The notes below the pieces were generated by a model that worked only from the letters and a program-made list of their open reading frames with translations, did no database searches and was not told where the DNA came from. A stretch of DNA of 64,000 bases. Source: Ampelomyces quisqualis (Eukaryota; Ascomycota; Dothideomycetes; Pleosporales; Phaeosphaeriaceae). The DNA lies in the NCBI GenBank assembly GCA_018398575.1, contig JAGTXZ010000006.1:310001-374000 (forward strand), read 5' to 3'. A program made the translations under genes and the position numbers. Of the stretch, positions 23,667 through 35,899 are shown one piece after another (the stretch's first letter is position 1; each line of letters starts with the position of its first letter).

Positions 23667-24113
23667 TACGTTAGGAAAATTCAAGATTAATCTAATTAGC
23701 CTAATCGCTGCAACCTGCAGCAGCCTAACAGCAATACTATCTACTAGACAATTTGCTAAAGTTGCCCTACTTACTTCTGGTTGCTAGTAACCTAATAGTA
23801 ACCTGACAGTAAGTTACTTGTGTTGCCTGTGTTGCTAGTGTTGCTAATGTTGCCAATTTTACTCACGTAACTGTATTGCTGCATATTTCAGATAACGTAA
23901 TTGTTTCAAAAAGTCAAAATATAGAGCAGAATCTCCTCTTTAAAATGCACTACTTAGAATTTTAATAGCTAGTCTAGTTATTAAGTTATAGCGCGTTAAA
24001 GTTAAAGATTTTTTAGAAAAATTGAAGTATGTTTAACATAATAGATCTAGGTGCCTGCAGTACTATATATAATAATAAAATTAGTCTAAAGTAAAATCTG
24101 CAATTTAGTTACT
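23667..24113 (-). repeat. LTR-like repeat D, copy 2 (inverted relative to copy 1)
   Basis: Reverse complement of 11-467. It shows the same ordered blocks, including the 9-bp GCAACACT-type repeats (23810-23855 region) and the stretch equivalent to 360-445. Differences from copy 1 are mainly G-to-A or C-to-T: GTGAGTGGGGCGAC in copy 1 corresponds to GTAAGTAGGGCAAC here (read on the minus strand). Confidence 0.8.
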
Positions 24114-24521
24114 TTTTCTTGAATAAAAATTATAATATATTATCTAGTTAAAGTGCTAGAGCTTTAGCAAAAACAAGCCTTAGTAAAGAACTTCAAAACT
24201 CTACAAACTTTACTGCCTTGCATCTCAACAACAAGAGCAGCTATAGGAAATCTAAATAGTGCGTTTGAAAGAGAAAATTAAGCTCTATATTTTAGGTTTT
24301 TAGGATAATAACGTAATAGCGCGGGTGGGGCAGGTAGGGCAAGTAGAGCAGGTAGGGCAAGTAGAGCAGGTAGAGCAGTTTAAGCGTTTTAGGCTAAATA
24401 GGCAGCTAGAACAAATAGGGGACTCTAGGGACAGTCAAGTACAGTTAAGAACTGTCTGGTTAACTGTTCTAACAGTGTCGCAGATGTCGCTAACTCTAAC
24501 AACGTTAAATTTTCCTAACGT
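24114..24521 (+). repeat. LTR-like repeat D, copy 3 (diverged)
   Basis: Matches copy 1 in blocks (AATAGTGCRTTT, GCTCTATATTTT, and the edge AAATTTTCCTAACGTA) but differs elsewhere. It directly abuts copy 2 head to head. The minus-strand gypsy remnant F begins right after it, and the purine-rich AGAAAGGAAC (minus strand, near 24522-24535) could be a polypurine tract, so D may be the LTR of F; this is tentative. Confidence 0.6.
24325..24378. repeat. 9-bp minisatellite (GTAGRGCAR, about 6 units)
   Basis: Consecutive units such as GTAGGGCAA, GTAGAGCAG. It sits where copies 1 and 2 of repeat D carry a different 9-bp repeat, so the unit length is conserved but the sequence is not. Confidence 0.75.
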
Positions 24522-27330
24522 AGTTCCTTTCTATAGGTAAGAGCTTTTTTAACTAGAAGGCTATAGAGTGCTAGTTCTTATCTAGAGAGAGTTAGAAGAA
24601 AAAACCTACTACTCTCTAGATAGAGGTATTAGTTTTTAGCTTAGATAGAAGCGTGTAGTTATAGTGCTATAGAACTAGCAAAGTTGTAAACCTATTGTAT
24701 AGCTAGCGCTTTGCCTTTTGTACTACGTTAGGCTAGTTAAAAGGACTAGACTTCTTTTCTTAAACTAATTCCTTTAGAAGATTAGTAATAGAGTAAACAA
24801 TAATAGAGAAACCTTATATAAAGCGTTAATAGAAGTTTACAAAGCCTAAGAAGACTTAAACATTCTTAAAGAATATTAGTGTAGGCTAATTAATAACTGC
24901 GTAAACCTGTTCTAGATCTATTATAATACTATTAAAGCGTACAATAAACCCTAGAAACTTAACTTAGTTAGTAGTAAAGGTATACTTCTTTAAGTTAACA
25001 AAAAGACTATATTCTCTTAGCTTAGTAAGTACTTTTCTTACCTGTTTCTAATAGTCCTCTTTCTTTTAAGAAAAGATTAAAATATTATTAAGATAGATAA
25101 CGCAAAAGATATCTAAATACAAGGCTAAAGCTCTGTTAATATACCTCTAAGATATAGTAGGCGCGTTAGTTAGCCTAAAAGGCATAACTATATGTTTAAA
25201 GTATCTGTATTGTGTATAAAACGCTATCTTCTACTTATTACCTTAATAGATTCTAATCTAGTAATACGCGTTCTTAAGATTAAGCTTAGTAAACTTTACT
25301 AATCTACAGAGCTAATTAAAAGTCTTTCTAATTAAGAGTAAGGCTAATCTATTCTTTTTAGTAACTTAGTTAAGGCCTTAATAGTCTACGTAAACGCGTA
25401 ATATCTTATCTTTTTTAGAAACAAATAGGATAGGTAATTCTGCAGGTCTTATACTTTCTTAGATCTAGCCTAGGCTTTGCGCTGTTACTAAGTAGTTGCG
25501 CAGTATACTTAGCTTCTTTAGTAAGAGGTTATAAAGCAGCCTATATAGAACTGTAGCTTCTTTTTCTAGCTTAATAGCGTAGTTACCTCTATAGTACTAT
25601 AGCAGCGCGTTAGCAGCGTTACTATTTGTAATGTCTTTAAGGTTCTTAAGCTTAATAGGCTATATATAGGCTGCCTACTAGAACTACATAAACGCTTAGC
25701 TTGTTATAGAAAGACTTTACAAAGGTTTTAGCATCTTTAACTCTTATTATATTAGTGTTAAGCTTATAGCGCTACTACTTTAACTTATAGTTAATAATAA
25801 CGCGCCTTTCTTTTAGGCTTAGTAACTCTAAAATAACAGATTAAGCTGTATTAGTAATGCTGTATAGAATAGTAGTAAAAGACTTAGTAATGCTCTAGTT
25901 GTTCTTTATTATTAGATAGGCCTAATAAGCGTAAAAGCTAGGTATAGTGCTTAAGTTAGGTAGGTAGATAGTTAGCAGCGCTACGCTGTTAATCTAAGAA
26001 AGGTTCTTAAGTAAGGCAACTTTCTTATTAATTATACTAAGTTCTACACTATAGTTAATTAGTATTTGTATAAGCTGCGCAGCGCTATTATTACGCAGCG
26101 TTCTAAGTACTTTAATACAATTCTTCTGTTGTAATAGAAATTAGGCTGTTTAGAGAGAAAGTTCTTTTAGGCCTTCTTGTTTTTTATTTATATTAAGTTT
26201 AAACTAGTAACAGAAGAGAAGCTATTAAGCCTTAATCTATACATTCTAGCCTAATAGCCTATTTTACTATAATAGTAGTAGGTATTAGTTAGCTTTAGGC
26301 TTAGGTTTGTAGTGCTAGTAACATAACGTTATAGAGCTGTTGCGTTAGGTTTAGACTACCTTTTAATACTGTAGAGTAACTTAAAGCTCTTTATTTACTA
26401 GGTTCTTAATCGAATTAAGTATAAAGAATATTATATTGCGCTACGCTAGCGTTCTACTATTATCCTTCTACTCTCTTTGTATCTATATTTGTTAGAATAT
26501 AGTTTATAGGTACTAAAGAGTAAAGGTAATCTTTTAGTCTTTAAGCTAAAAGGCTAAGAAGTCTAATCAAAAGGTAATAGATAGCTAGGCCTTAATGTTC
26601 TAATACTTTCTAATTTCCTTACTTTTAAAGATAGAGATTTTCTTAATCTTTAGGCTGCGCTCTAGTAGTACTAATAGATTAAGTTAGAGGCGTTGCGCTA
26701 GTAGAGACGTGTTGCGTCTAGCTAGAGAGGTTAGTAGATTTGTTTTATTAGAAGCGCCTAAAGGCTATTTAAGAGTTTAGAAAAGCTATTTATCTACTAG
26801 TAGTTACTTCTATTAGCGTACTTCTTCTTTTAGGCTCTAGATCTAGGCTTACTTCTTAAGCTCTTAGCCCTAGCGCTTTAGCTGCGCTAAGCGTTTACCT
26901 AGACTATATATTAATTCTTTATTAGAAGTGTTTTCTCTTAATAAGTTAGCTAATAGGCTTAGAAGCAGATCTTAATCTATTATTATTAGGTAACTAGGCT
27001 GCTATTCTTTTGCAAGGTAGAGGATTTAAAACTATAAGAAGTTTGTATAGTAGTAAAGTTACAAGATAATAATAGTAGTGCAGATAGAAGTAAGTCAATT
27101 TCTATTCTATAGCTTTAGTATAGAACTACTCTTTTGTAGATATAACTAGACGCGTGTTTCTTTAACTAGAATATACTAAGTCTACGCTAGTATAGCGCTA
27201 TTAAGACGCTAGGGCAGCTATACGCGTTTTACGCGTATAGAAGCTAGAGTAGCGTTATAGTAGTGCAGGCATATTACTGCGCGGCTAATAGCTCTACGCT
27301 GTAGTATTCTTACAATATTAAATAGAAATA
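24522..27330 (-). pseudogene. Ty3/gypsy remnant F (RT and upstream region)
   Basis: Minus-strand translation gives a clear RT: AELPILF-type entry near 25440 (LQNYLSYLFLKK), then AFRTRYGYFEYIVMPFGLTN..T around 25240-25150, CVIYLNNILIF near 25100-25060 (YLNN for YLDD) and a connection block FLGFVNFYQRF-like near 24850-24810. RNase H is only partly visible before the element ends at repeat D, so integrase is missing. Upstream (25760-27330) is degenerate protease/gag-like sequence without a confident motif. TAA/TAG stops throughout. Confidence 0.75.
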
Positions 27331-27675
27331 GCTATAATACTAATAGTCTTAATATTATCTAGTAATTTAAATATAACTTTATACTACTATAAAGGTAAAT
27401 AAGCCTAGAAGAATAGCTAAACTAATTTATAGAAGTAAGTTATAGAGTAGTTTATTAGTATTAATATAGTATTAAGCTATAGGTTGTGTAAATAAGTACC
27501 TAGATTCTTATTTAAATTTTATAGTATTTATATAGTATTACTTATATTTAATCTAGCTTGAGTACTATAAAAACGCCTTTCTAGATAAGCTATCTTATTT
27601 GAGAGAAACCACTAATTTTCTAGTATAGAAGTTATAAAGCAGAAGAAGCTATTAAGAAAGCGCTATTAGAAGTAT
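27331..27675. other. AT-rich flank of the Spo12 island
   Basis: Non-coding, TpA-rich. It contains a TATAAAAA run near 27569 with downstream GAGAGAAACC, which could be part of a degraded LTR of element F. No other structure seen. Composition changes abruptly at about 27680 (GTTGGTCGCACTAG). Confidence 0.4.
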
Positions 27676-27935
27676 ATGTATGTTGGTCGCACTAGTGACT
27701 ACACTAATATCAAGTAATGCCGTGTTCTAACGTTAAGTATGTACAGCTGAAGTCATGTCGCAGTAAAGAAGAAATGACCGAAACTCCAGGTCGCCCGTCT
27801 GCGACCAAGGAGAGTGCTTACGTCAGAATGACTTCCAAAAGGGTATAATTGTGCACAATGAACGCCGTAATCAATTCATGTCTAGGACCCGCTAGTTCGC
27901 CGCGCGCTGAACAATGCCCGCCGTCTACAAACACC

Positions 27936-28391
27936 TTATGCTCCCTCGTTTATCACATCCTCGGTGACGGTCTGCTTGGGAATGTCGACGAACATGGCCG
28001 TACCAGTACCCTTGGCGGATAAGAAATTCTTGGAGCTCGTCTCCTTAAAGAGAGTGTGCGGCTTTGACCTGTTTTGTCCTTAGCAGTACACGAGACCTGG
28101 CGGATGGCGCATTCTTACTTCTTCATAGCGTGCTTGGTCTTGAAAGCCTGCAGCTTCTGGGTGGCCGGTGACATGATCTCGTCCGAGGGAGAGACATATT
28201 GCTGGGGCCTGTCGCGGGTTAGTCTTTTGCAGAGGTACCAACTTGACGGCAATCATTTACTGCTCATTGTCCATGCGCGACTGCAGAACTTGACGATGGT
28301 ACTCCATGCTTTTGGGTTTGTCCTTCTTTGGGCATGGTGTTGGCTTGAGCTGCACGTTGTTGTCGCGAACGCCGAGCACGTTGGAAGACAT
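27936..28391 (-). CDS. spo12: Spo12-like mitotic-exit protein, three exons
   Basis: Exons 28391-28261, 28208-28119 and 28068-27936 join to a 117-residue protein. Intron 1 (28260-28209, 52 nt) has GTAAAT, branch ACTAAC and CAG; intron 2 (28118-28069, 50 nt) has GTAAGA, a GCTAAG branch-like site and CAG. Both splices keep frame. The start is MSSNVLGVRDN, and the core SPSDEIMSPATQKLQAFKTK (about residues 50-69), then KKSKPHTLF, matches the conserved block of the Spo12 family (usually SPSD..MSPC.AKL), with Ala replacing the usual Cys. In yeast, Spo12 works in the FEAR network that releases Cdc14 in anaphase. Length fits the family. Codon use and GC are normal, with no RIP-type stops. It stands alone in the AT-rich desert. 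Confidence 0.85.
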
Positions 28392-28615
28392 TGTGGTATG
28401 TTTGCTTGTGTGGGCCATGTAGCCAGAGTTGGAAGTTGGGAATACGGGCGATCAAATGTGTTTGGTAGCGATTTGCAGGAAATCCTGTTGTCTTGAAAGC
28501 TGTGTGGATAGGCAGTTGCACCGGTCGAGGTGCTTGAGACTGTAAAGCAGATGGTGTTGTGGTTGCGTAGGCAACCGAGAATGCGCTTTGCGTTTTCGTT
28601 GCTGCCCCTCCTTAA
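28392..28615 (-). promoter_or_regulatory. Upstream region of the Spo12-like gene
   Basis: About 220 bp of GC-balanced sequence is all that separates the start codon from the AT-rich repeats. The start context is CACAATGTC. No TATA box or known factor site could be assigned. Confidence 0.45.
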
Positions 28616-30659
28616 TATGCTAAGATAACAACAACGCGCCTGCTTTTCTCTCTACTAGCTTTTGAAGCTTTTGCTAGACCTGTTTAATAGCCTATTTTAG
28701 AGTAGTATCTACTAATAGTATAAGTAGAGTAAAGCTTAGCAATTATAAGCTAAGTGCGCTAAGTAAGCTATATACACTAATTTTATAATATTTAATATTA
28801 TAGCTTTATAATTCTACTATAGTTCTAGAATACTATCTTATAAAATAGAGTAAGATTATTTAAGGTTATTAGTCTTATCTAAATATTTTAGAATCTAACT
28901 TAAATCTATCTAATTAAGAATTATCTACTTAATAATAGCCTATATCTAACTCTTATATAGTAGCTTTATATAACCTATAATTTTTATTAAGTAACTATCT
29001 TTACTAGAACTATAGTTCTATCTTCTTTTTAAGCTCTAAAATATTATATATTACCTAATTATTATAGGCTAGTAGATATATATCTAAATAGGTATAGGTA
29101 TAGATAGATTAATAGCTTACGTTATATTAGAGTTATAAATAGCTTACGTAATATTAAAGTTATTATAACTCTTATATAATATAATAGAATACACTTAGTT
29201 AGTATTATAATATAACCTAGAAACTACCTAACTTAGACTAGTAATATTAAACTTATAATAACTTTTAGAACAGATTTATATAGAAACCTATTTAGTAACC
29301 TATTATTATAGTTATAAATAGGTAGAGGTTAAGTAGAGTTAGAGTATCTTTATATAAGACTTTAACTCTACTCTACTCTTTACCTAATTTATTTAGGCTA
29401 AAGTAGATAAGAGTAAGAGTTAAGGTTAATTAAAAGTAAGTTAGAATTAGAGTCTAACGTAATAGAAGTACTTTAAAAAAAATTAGTATTTATTTAAGTA
29501 ACTATAGGTTTTTAATATAGTTTTAAATAGGCTAAACCTACTTTTACTTCTACCTAAGGTCTATATAACTCTACTTCTACCTCTAGCTACTACTAGTATA
29601 AATTTAACTAGTATAACTCTAATCTATACTTTACTTATAATTAATCTAATCTTAACCTAAATAGTACTTAAAGAGATATACTACCTACCTATTTAATAGC
29701 GTACCTATTATTAGGTACTGAAAGATAGGTGTATTAATAACTTTCGAAATAATTGTCTAAATTAGGTAATTTTTTAATTATTTTATAGCTCTTAGTTAGC
29801 GCCTTCTAATTGTCTAGAAATAACCTAATTTAGCTTAGTATTTGCTAAGATACGACTTAAAGACGATTAAAGACTCTTTAACTATTTTTCTTAATAATAA
29901 TTAAGCTTTACTTTACTAAATAGAAGTATCTAGTAGCTCTTAAAATTATAATATATTTTATTATTATCTTAGACCTAACTATTACTTTAAAACCTAGTTT
30001 AGATTAGTTTTATAAATATATAGGTAATAAGCCTAGTTTAGGTATTCTAGATACTACTACTATAGAAATAATATAATCTATTATTCTTATAGCCTTTAAC
30101 TTAATTATACTATACTATATTAGTATACTATACCTATTCTTCCTAATGTAATATTATATTTGTTAGTAATACTTATTATATAAAGATTAATACTAAGGCT
30201 AACTATGTAACTACGTTACGTAACTAGCTAATCTATATAGAAAACTATCTAAACTTCTCTAAACTAGAATAGTAGATAGAATATAAATTTATTAAATACC
30301 TATATACTTTCTTTTTACATAATTAAAATAGAATCTAACTACCTATTATATTATATAATAGATATTTAATTTCATTTAATTCTTTTGTTTTTATACAGAA
30401 ATAGAGAGTAATACTTAGAAATAAAGCTTTATAATTAGAATAGTATTTAGTTAAATAATTTGCTTACAAAGTAAATTTTTTATACGTATAATTTTTATTA
30501 TTATCTAAAATCAATATCTATTCTATTTATATATTATAAACTACTATACTATTATAGTATTAATATATAAGCTACTCTAGACTACAATTATTAATAATAA
30601 ATTTTAAATAACTAAGAAATAGTTTATTTAAAACTATATAGTAGAGTAAAAAATACTTT
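28616..30659. other. AT-rich desert without genes
   Basis: RIP-like, TpA-rich, no protein motif recognised. It contains a near-perfect direct repeat (AATAGCTTACGTWATATTARAG, units at about 29112 and 29140) with a small inverted repeat AGAGTTATAA/TTATAACTCT, and the hAT-type foldback at 29319-29386. The rest shows nothing I can name. Confidence 0.5.
29319..29386. repeat. 68-bp foldback related to the hAT terminus
   Basis: Same length and block order as 42144-42211: TAGGTAGAGGTTAAG, GAGTATCTTTATATAAGACT, then a complementary arm ending TACCTAA. Similarity continues to the right (GGCTAAAGTAG...GTTAAGGTTAATTA), so this is a piece of the same transposon end, not an isolated hairpin. Confidence 0.7.
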
Positions 30660-30958
30660 TGTAACAACGCAGGTAGGTATAGCTATTGGGATTAAATTAG
30701 ATACGTATTAGAGGCATATAGGAGTGCGTGTTGTATTAAAGATTCTAGATTAGCTATACACCTATAGGTCTTGTACAGAAGAACAAGAGAAACTTGTCCT
30801 CTATCTATACTATAGGCTTATATTTATAGTAGGCGTAGCAGCTAAGTTAGAGCGTTGTTAGAGCGCTTTTAGTTCTAATCTGCTAGCTTTCTACATAATC
30901 TGTTACTAAGCCTTTATAAGGTATTAGATGTAACATGTGTTTACATATGCTTGTTACA
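30660..30958 (-). repeat. 3' LTR of element L (299 bp)
   Basis: TGTAACAACGCAGG...CTTGTTACA, preceded by target duplication ACTTT and adjoining the polypurine tract. Confidence 0.95.
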
Positions 30959-30961
30959 TTA

Positions 30962-30972
30962 CTCCCCTTCTT
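30962..30972 (-). other. Polypurine tract of element L
   Basis: AAGAAGGGGAG on the minus strand, three bases from the 3' LTR, the expected primer site for plus-strand DNA synthesis. Confidence 0.75.
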
Positions 30973-31281
30973 AAAATTAATAGTCTCTATTAATTAGGTC
31001 TGTATTAGTGTTGTTTTAGATACCTCTTTAAATTGTTATAAACTCTTATTTACCTTAAGTTCCTTTTAAGATAACATAATGTAGCTGTTTGTTGTTGTTT
31101 TGATTAGCGCGCTAGCGCGTTTAACGTTTCTAACTTTACCTTAAGCTTTTTAAGCATATATATAAGGCTAGCCTTCTAGTATACTGCTTTTCTACACTCT
31201 TCTTCTTACGTTTGTATACCTAAAGCTATCTAAGCCTTGTCCTTTCTTAATTACTAGCTAACTGTATAGTAGATACATACA

Positions 31282-31986
31282 ATGCCTTTTCCTGTCTTTC
31301 TTAAAGCTTATCTCTTAGCTTATTAGGTTGTTTGCCTATAGGCTGCAAGAGCTTTTACTTACAGCTATTTTGATATTAAGTTTAAATTCTATTTAGACGT
31401 GTCTAAGAAGTGTGCTTATTGCACACTCTTAAATAAGAAGTGTTACCTAGTTCTCTTATATGCAGGCTAGAAGTATAATAGCCTCTCTAAGGCTCTTAAC
31501 TGCAGGTTTACTGCCTTAGGTAGAGACAAGTCTAATAAGGTAGTGTTAAAGTAGAAGGCTGCTGTTAAGAAGGTAGCGTTTTAGTTAGCTGCTATTATGC
31601 AAGTAAGCACTGCACAAGTAGCTAATATAAACAACGCTAACTTGTTAGTTAGCGCTTATTACTAGAAGAAGAAGCTATCTAGAGAGGTTAGAGTAATAGC
31701 TAAGGAGGTTAGGTTGCTTAGGAGGAGCACAGCTAGGTTAACTAGTGTAGTCGCTTAGCTAGTAGATGTTATAATAGTATTAAGGGCCAATTAGTTAGTA
31801 GAGTAAAAGAAGGCGCAAAAGGCAGCACAAGAGGCTAGTACTTGTAGTAAGCAGGGCTAGAACAGAAGACAACTAGGTAGTGCGTTAGTGTCTGCACCTA
31901 GAGATTTAGACAATTAAGAACGTCCTACTAGTAGCAACAACAGTCTGCTGTTAGATCTAATAGAAGAGTAAGACTCTTATTATTAA
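31282..31986 (+). pseudogene. Opposite-strand Cys/coiled-coil frame of element L
   Basis: A 235-codon plus-strand frame from ATG to TAA with about ten internal TAA/TAG codons, nearly all plausible Gln codons. The head (to about residue 85) contains CAYCTLLNKKC near residue 47-57 and a further Cys (LNCRF). The rest is a long basic coiled coil: SNKVVLK, KAAVKKVAF, YYQKKKLSREVRVIAKEVRLL-like, KKAQKAAQEAS. The tail is acidic (DLIEE). It lies between pol and the 3' LTR and converges on pol. The layout matches A, B, C and E but the sequence does not, apart from the Cys-then-coil plan. Function unknown. Confidence 0.65.
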
Positions 31987-32099
31987 TAGCTGTTACCTAC
32001 TAGTATAGTAGTTGCAATATTAAGTTCTATTTCTCTAACATAATTGTTTTGCAATGCTGTAAAATCTTTAACTTCTTTTTTTTATACTATAATCTACTT

Positions 32100-35000
32100 A
32101 GCTAACGCTTGTAAAGGTCCTAGCTATTTTAGATAGCGTTTATAAAACGCTTATAATATATATAGAGTACCTATAAAGTTAAAGGCATTGTACTAGGTAA
32201 AGTTAGGATTATAGCCTACCTATTTTACATAATACTTTAGGATAGAGCAGTATAGCTTGCTAGCTAGGATCTCTTTAACTTCTTATTCTTTAACGCCTTA
32301 AATTAGGATACTAGATAGGTTTAGGCTTAGCTAACTAGGCAGGAGATTATTAGAGTCCTTGCAGAGGACGTCTAGAGTAAACACGTTATAGATCTTAGAA
32401 TCTTTAGGTAGCTTTAGTTAAAATAAATAGCTAACTTGTTCTAAAACTTTAAAAGAGCTTTCTTACAATTTAGCAAGTTTGCAACTTAGGCAGGTAACAG
32501 ATAAGTTTTAGGTTAAGAGGTAAATCTTGTTACCTACTACCTAATTAACAGGTTAATAATATTTATTTACCTTAGCAGCTATCTGTTGCTGCGCCTTTTC
32601 TATATTGTCTTTAGCTGTGCGCTAGGCTGTATGCATGCAAGTAGCTAAGCTTAAGGCATCCTTAACATTTATATCTTTGTGTTTTAAAGGAGATAGTGCT
32701 TAATCCTAGCTCTATTGTAGTTTAGATCTAAACAGGAGCTAGTACAGCGCTATACTAATTGCGGAGTGCAGCAGCGTAGCTTAGGCTTAATTAATTATTA
32801 GCAAGAGGTTACTCTAGTTGTTCTAGTAACAGAATATAAAAGGCCTTAATTGTTAATTAATATACTTGTTTATAATCTTAGTTTGTCTATTAGTTTATTT
32901 ATAGTAGGCTGTAAAAAGCTTAAGTTGCACGCCTAGAATCTTGCAGAACTTAGACTAGAATTAAGACATAAACTAGGGTCTGCAGTTAGACACTATACTT
33001 TTAGGCGTGTAGCCAAATTGGTATACCTATTAGATAAACAAGTAAGCTATTTCTCAAGCGTTAATTATTTTGTAGTAAGAAATAGAAACAGCTTGCTTAG
33101 ATAGGTAATTAATAACAACTATAATTTAATTATAGCTATAACAATCTGTTAGGAATGTCTTAAAATCTATACATAAATACTATATAGGCCTATTAGAAAT
33201 TAGTAATAAATAGAGGAAACCTTAGGATTAGAGCTGTTTTAGATAGAATCTTTAACAGGTAACGCAGTTTTATACATAGCGTTTGCATGTAGCCTCTATG
33301 CCTTTCTAGTAGTATTGCTAAGCTAAGAGCTAATACGTCTTTATAGCGCTTAAGTAGGCAGTAGATACCTAATTGTAAGCCTCTCTAATTAGTTAAGTGC
33401 ACAAGAAGGAATTTCTAGGTACATAAAGGCGTAAGTAATAAAGTAGTAGTCTTTCTTAGACACAATACAGCTGTAGTAGCTTAAGACGCTCTTTCTTAAA
33501 GAAGTAGCAATTCTCTGCTAGTAGAGCTTTAATTAGTTCTAACAAGTTAAGATTTAAGAGGGCACTAATAGATTAGACTAAAATAGCTAAAACATTAACC
33601 TCTAGCTAGTTACAGACGTAGTTCTAAGCTAGTTTAGAGTTAACTAGAGGGTTTAGGCGTTTAGGTCCTAGAAGTACACAGGATCTGTTATCTTATTAGG
33701 CAGCCTTAACTTTGCTAACGTCTTGTTCCCTTTAGCTTAGAATATTAGCTTGCTTGTTAAGCTTGCTAGGCGTGTACTTAATGTAAAAATTAAAAGAGGT
33801 AATAATCTCTGCCTATCGTGCTTAACGTGCATTAAGAACCTTAGTAGTTATAAAGTATTCTAAGAAGTAGTAATCTAAATACACCTAGATTTAACTCTAT
33901 ATAGAGGTAAGTTTAGCTCTCTACTTCTTAAACGCTTTTAGGATAGCAAAAAGTTCTTTGTTATATATTTCCTAATTAAGCTTAGCCCTAGATAGAGCGT
34001 AACTATAGAAGGCTATAGGATACTACTTATTATTAGGGTGTTTCTAAGAGAGTACTCCTGCTATTACTCTATCTAACGTGTTAGTTTCTAACTTTATGTT
34101 ATACTTAAGATAGAAATAAGATAGCGTAGGAATAGCTAGGAGTAAGGCTTTAATTTAACTAAAAGCCTATTAGCAGTCTATAGTCTATTCAAACAGTATA
34201 GAGGGACTTTAAAGCTTTATAATTAGTTTAGCTACACAAGAGAAATCTTTAATAAATTGTTAATAGAAACTAGCAAAACTAAGAAATAACTTAACGCTAG
34301 TAACTGTAGTAGGTTTAGCCTAGTTTTAGAGTACTTCTACCTTATTAGAGTTAACTTTAGTGCCCTAGTTTGTTAAAACGTAACCTAGATACTTTATACA
34401 GGTTATATAAAATTTACTCTTCTAAATGTCTACTTAAAGTCCTGCAGTACGTAGGCGCTCTAGAACCTTTTAGACGTGTTCCTAATGTAAGTTTATATCC
34501 TTAGAGTAGATTAGAATATTATTAAGATACGCAATGCAGAAATTGTTAAAATAATTAATTAGTATATTGTTTATATAGCGTTAATATGTAGCTAGCCTAT
34601 TGCATAAGCTAAAAGAAAGAACCTTACACTTGTATATACTATAACAGGTCTAAAAGGTAGTATACTCTTTAGAGTTAAGATCTATACAAATTTTGTTAAA
34701 GGCAGCCTAGATGTTAAACTTAGTAAAGATCTTAGCTTTAGAGGGGCGTAATAGCAGCTTATTAATGCAAGGGATTAGATAAACGTTCTTACGCGTAAGA
34801 GCGTTAATCTTCTAGTAGTCTACACAGATGTGTATATCTCTATTTAGTTTGCGTACACAGAGAATAGGTAAAGTAAGAGAACTTTAGCTAGCCTTAATAA
34901 AACCCTTCTAAAAGTATTCTTAGACGTAGGCCTTAGTAGCTTTAAGCTCCTCCTGATTTTGCTTGTATAGGAGACTAAACGCATTTAGTAATAGTTCTTT

Positions 35001-35250
35001 AAGGATAATCTTATAATTATACAGATAGTAAAGAGGTAATTAATTAGCTGCTAACTTGCTAAATATATTCTAATACTAGAAGTAACAGGCAGGTAATCTT
35101 TTATCTAATTGGCTTTAATTGTCTGCGTTGTTCTTAGAGGCAAGGATCCTATTAATCTTATAGAGGCTTGTTGTAAAGAACTTGTTCTAGGGCTTTTTCA
35201 TAATAAAGTAAAATATATTGGCGGAAATAAGAGCTATACAGGTGCTTAGA
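32100..35250 (-). pseudogene. pol remnant of element L (RT, RNase H, IN)
   Basis: Minus strand. RT entry near 34930-34800 (LTLPILCVRKLNRDIHICVDY), active site CIAYLNNILIYSKD near 34545-34505 (YLNN for YLDD), and the connection block ending FASFY near 34275. RNase H follows (LETNTLDRVIAGVLS, YPIAFYS, NKELFAILKAFK at about 34090-33930). Integrase-like sequence continues down to about 32100, with weaker motifs. Breaks are mainly TAA/TAG. Confidence 0.82.
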
Positions 35251-35899
35251 AGGGGTTTAGACTCTAAGCGGTTTTGCTTAGTTAGGGTATAAGGAATCTC
35301 TAAGAATTTTTGGGCTAATAGAAGCTTTAAGCATCCCTTAATACAATAAATAGAAGAAGAGGAACAGTAAGGACTGTTTTAGATACAATAGTTTTCTTTT
35401 TTCTATAGAGCGTTGCGTTGTTGCACATTAAGATAGACAGTAGCTAGCACTATAGCTTAATGTAGAACAGTAGAAATAGAGGGTAAAGGATTGTAAGAAC
35501 AGGAGTACTTAGATAGCTAAATAAACTGTAACCTATCTGTGTCTAATTAAATCTTAAATTGTCTTAACAATTAGAGGCTAAGTATACAATCCTAAGACCT
35601 AAGATTAAGAATAAGAAATAAACAGTTTAAAATCTTTTAGCTATTAATATTTAAGTGTAGTTAAATATATTAAGTAACTGCAGAAGTAATCTAATCCTTA
35701 AAGCTACGCACCTAAACTTAGAAGGGGAGCTTTTAGATAAGTTAATGTAAAGCTTTAGAAACAAATGAAACAATTTGTAAATTTAAAAATAGAAAACCTT
35801 AAGTACTAGTGTTAACAAGAGTATTAAGGCGTAAACTAATACCTTAGTTATAGAGAAGTGTAGGTATAAAGAAATAGAAACTGCAAAACAAATAAGAAA

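Noticed and set aside
28074..28496. Open frame of 140 codons on the plus strand
   Set aside because: It runs antisense to the Spo12-like gene and lacks recognisable features; an apparent hydrophobic character comes from reading the other strand.
28264..28521. Open frame of 85 codons on the minus strand
   Set aside because: It overlaps exon 1 of the Spo12-like gene in another frame, has no family motif, and the spliced model explains the region better.
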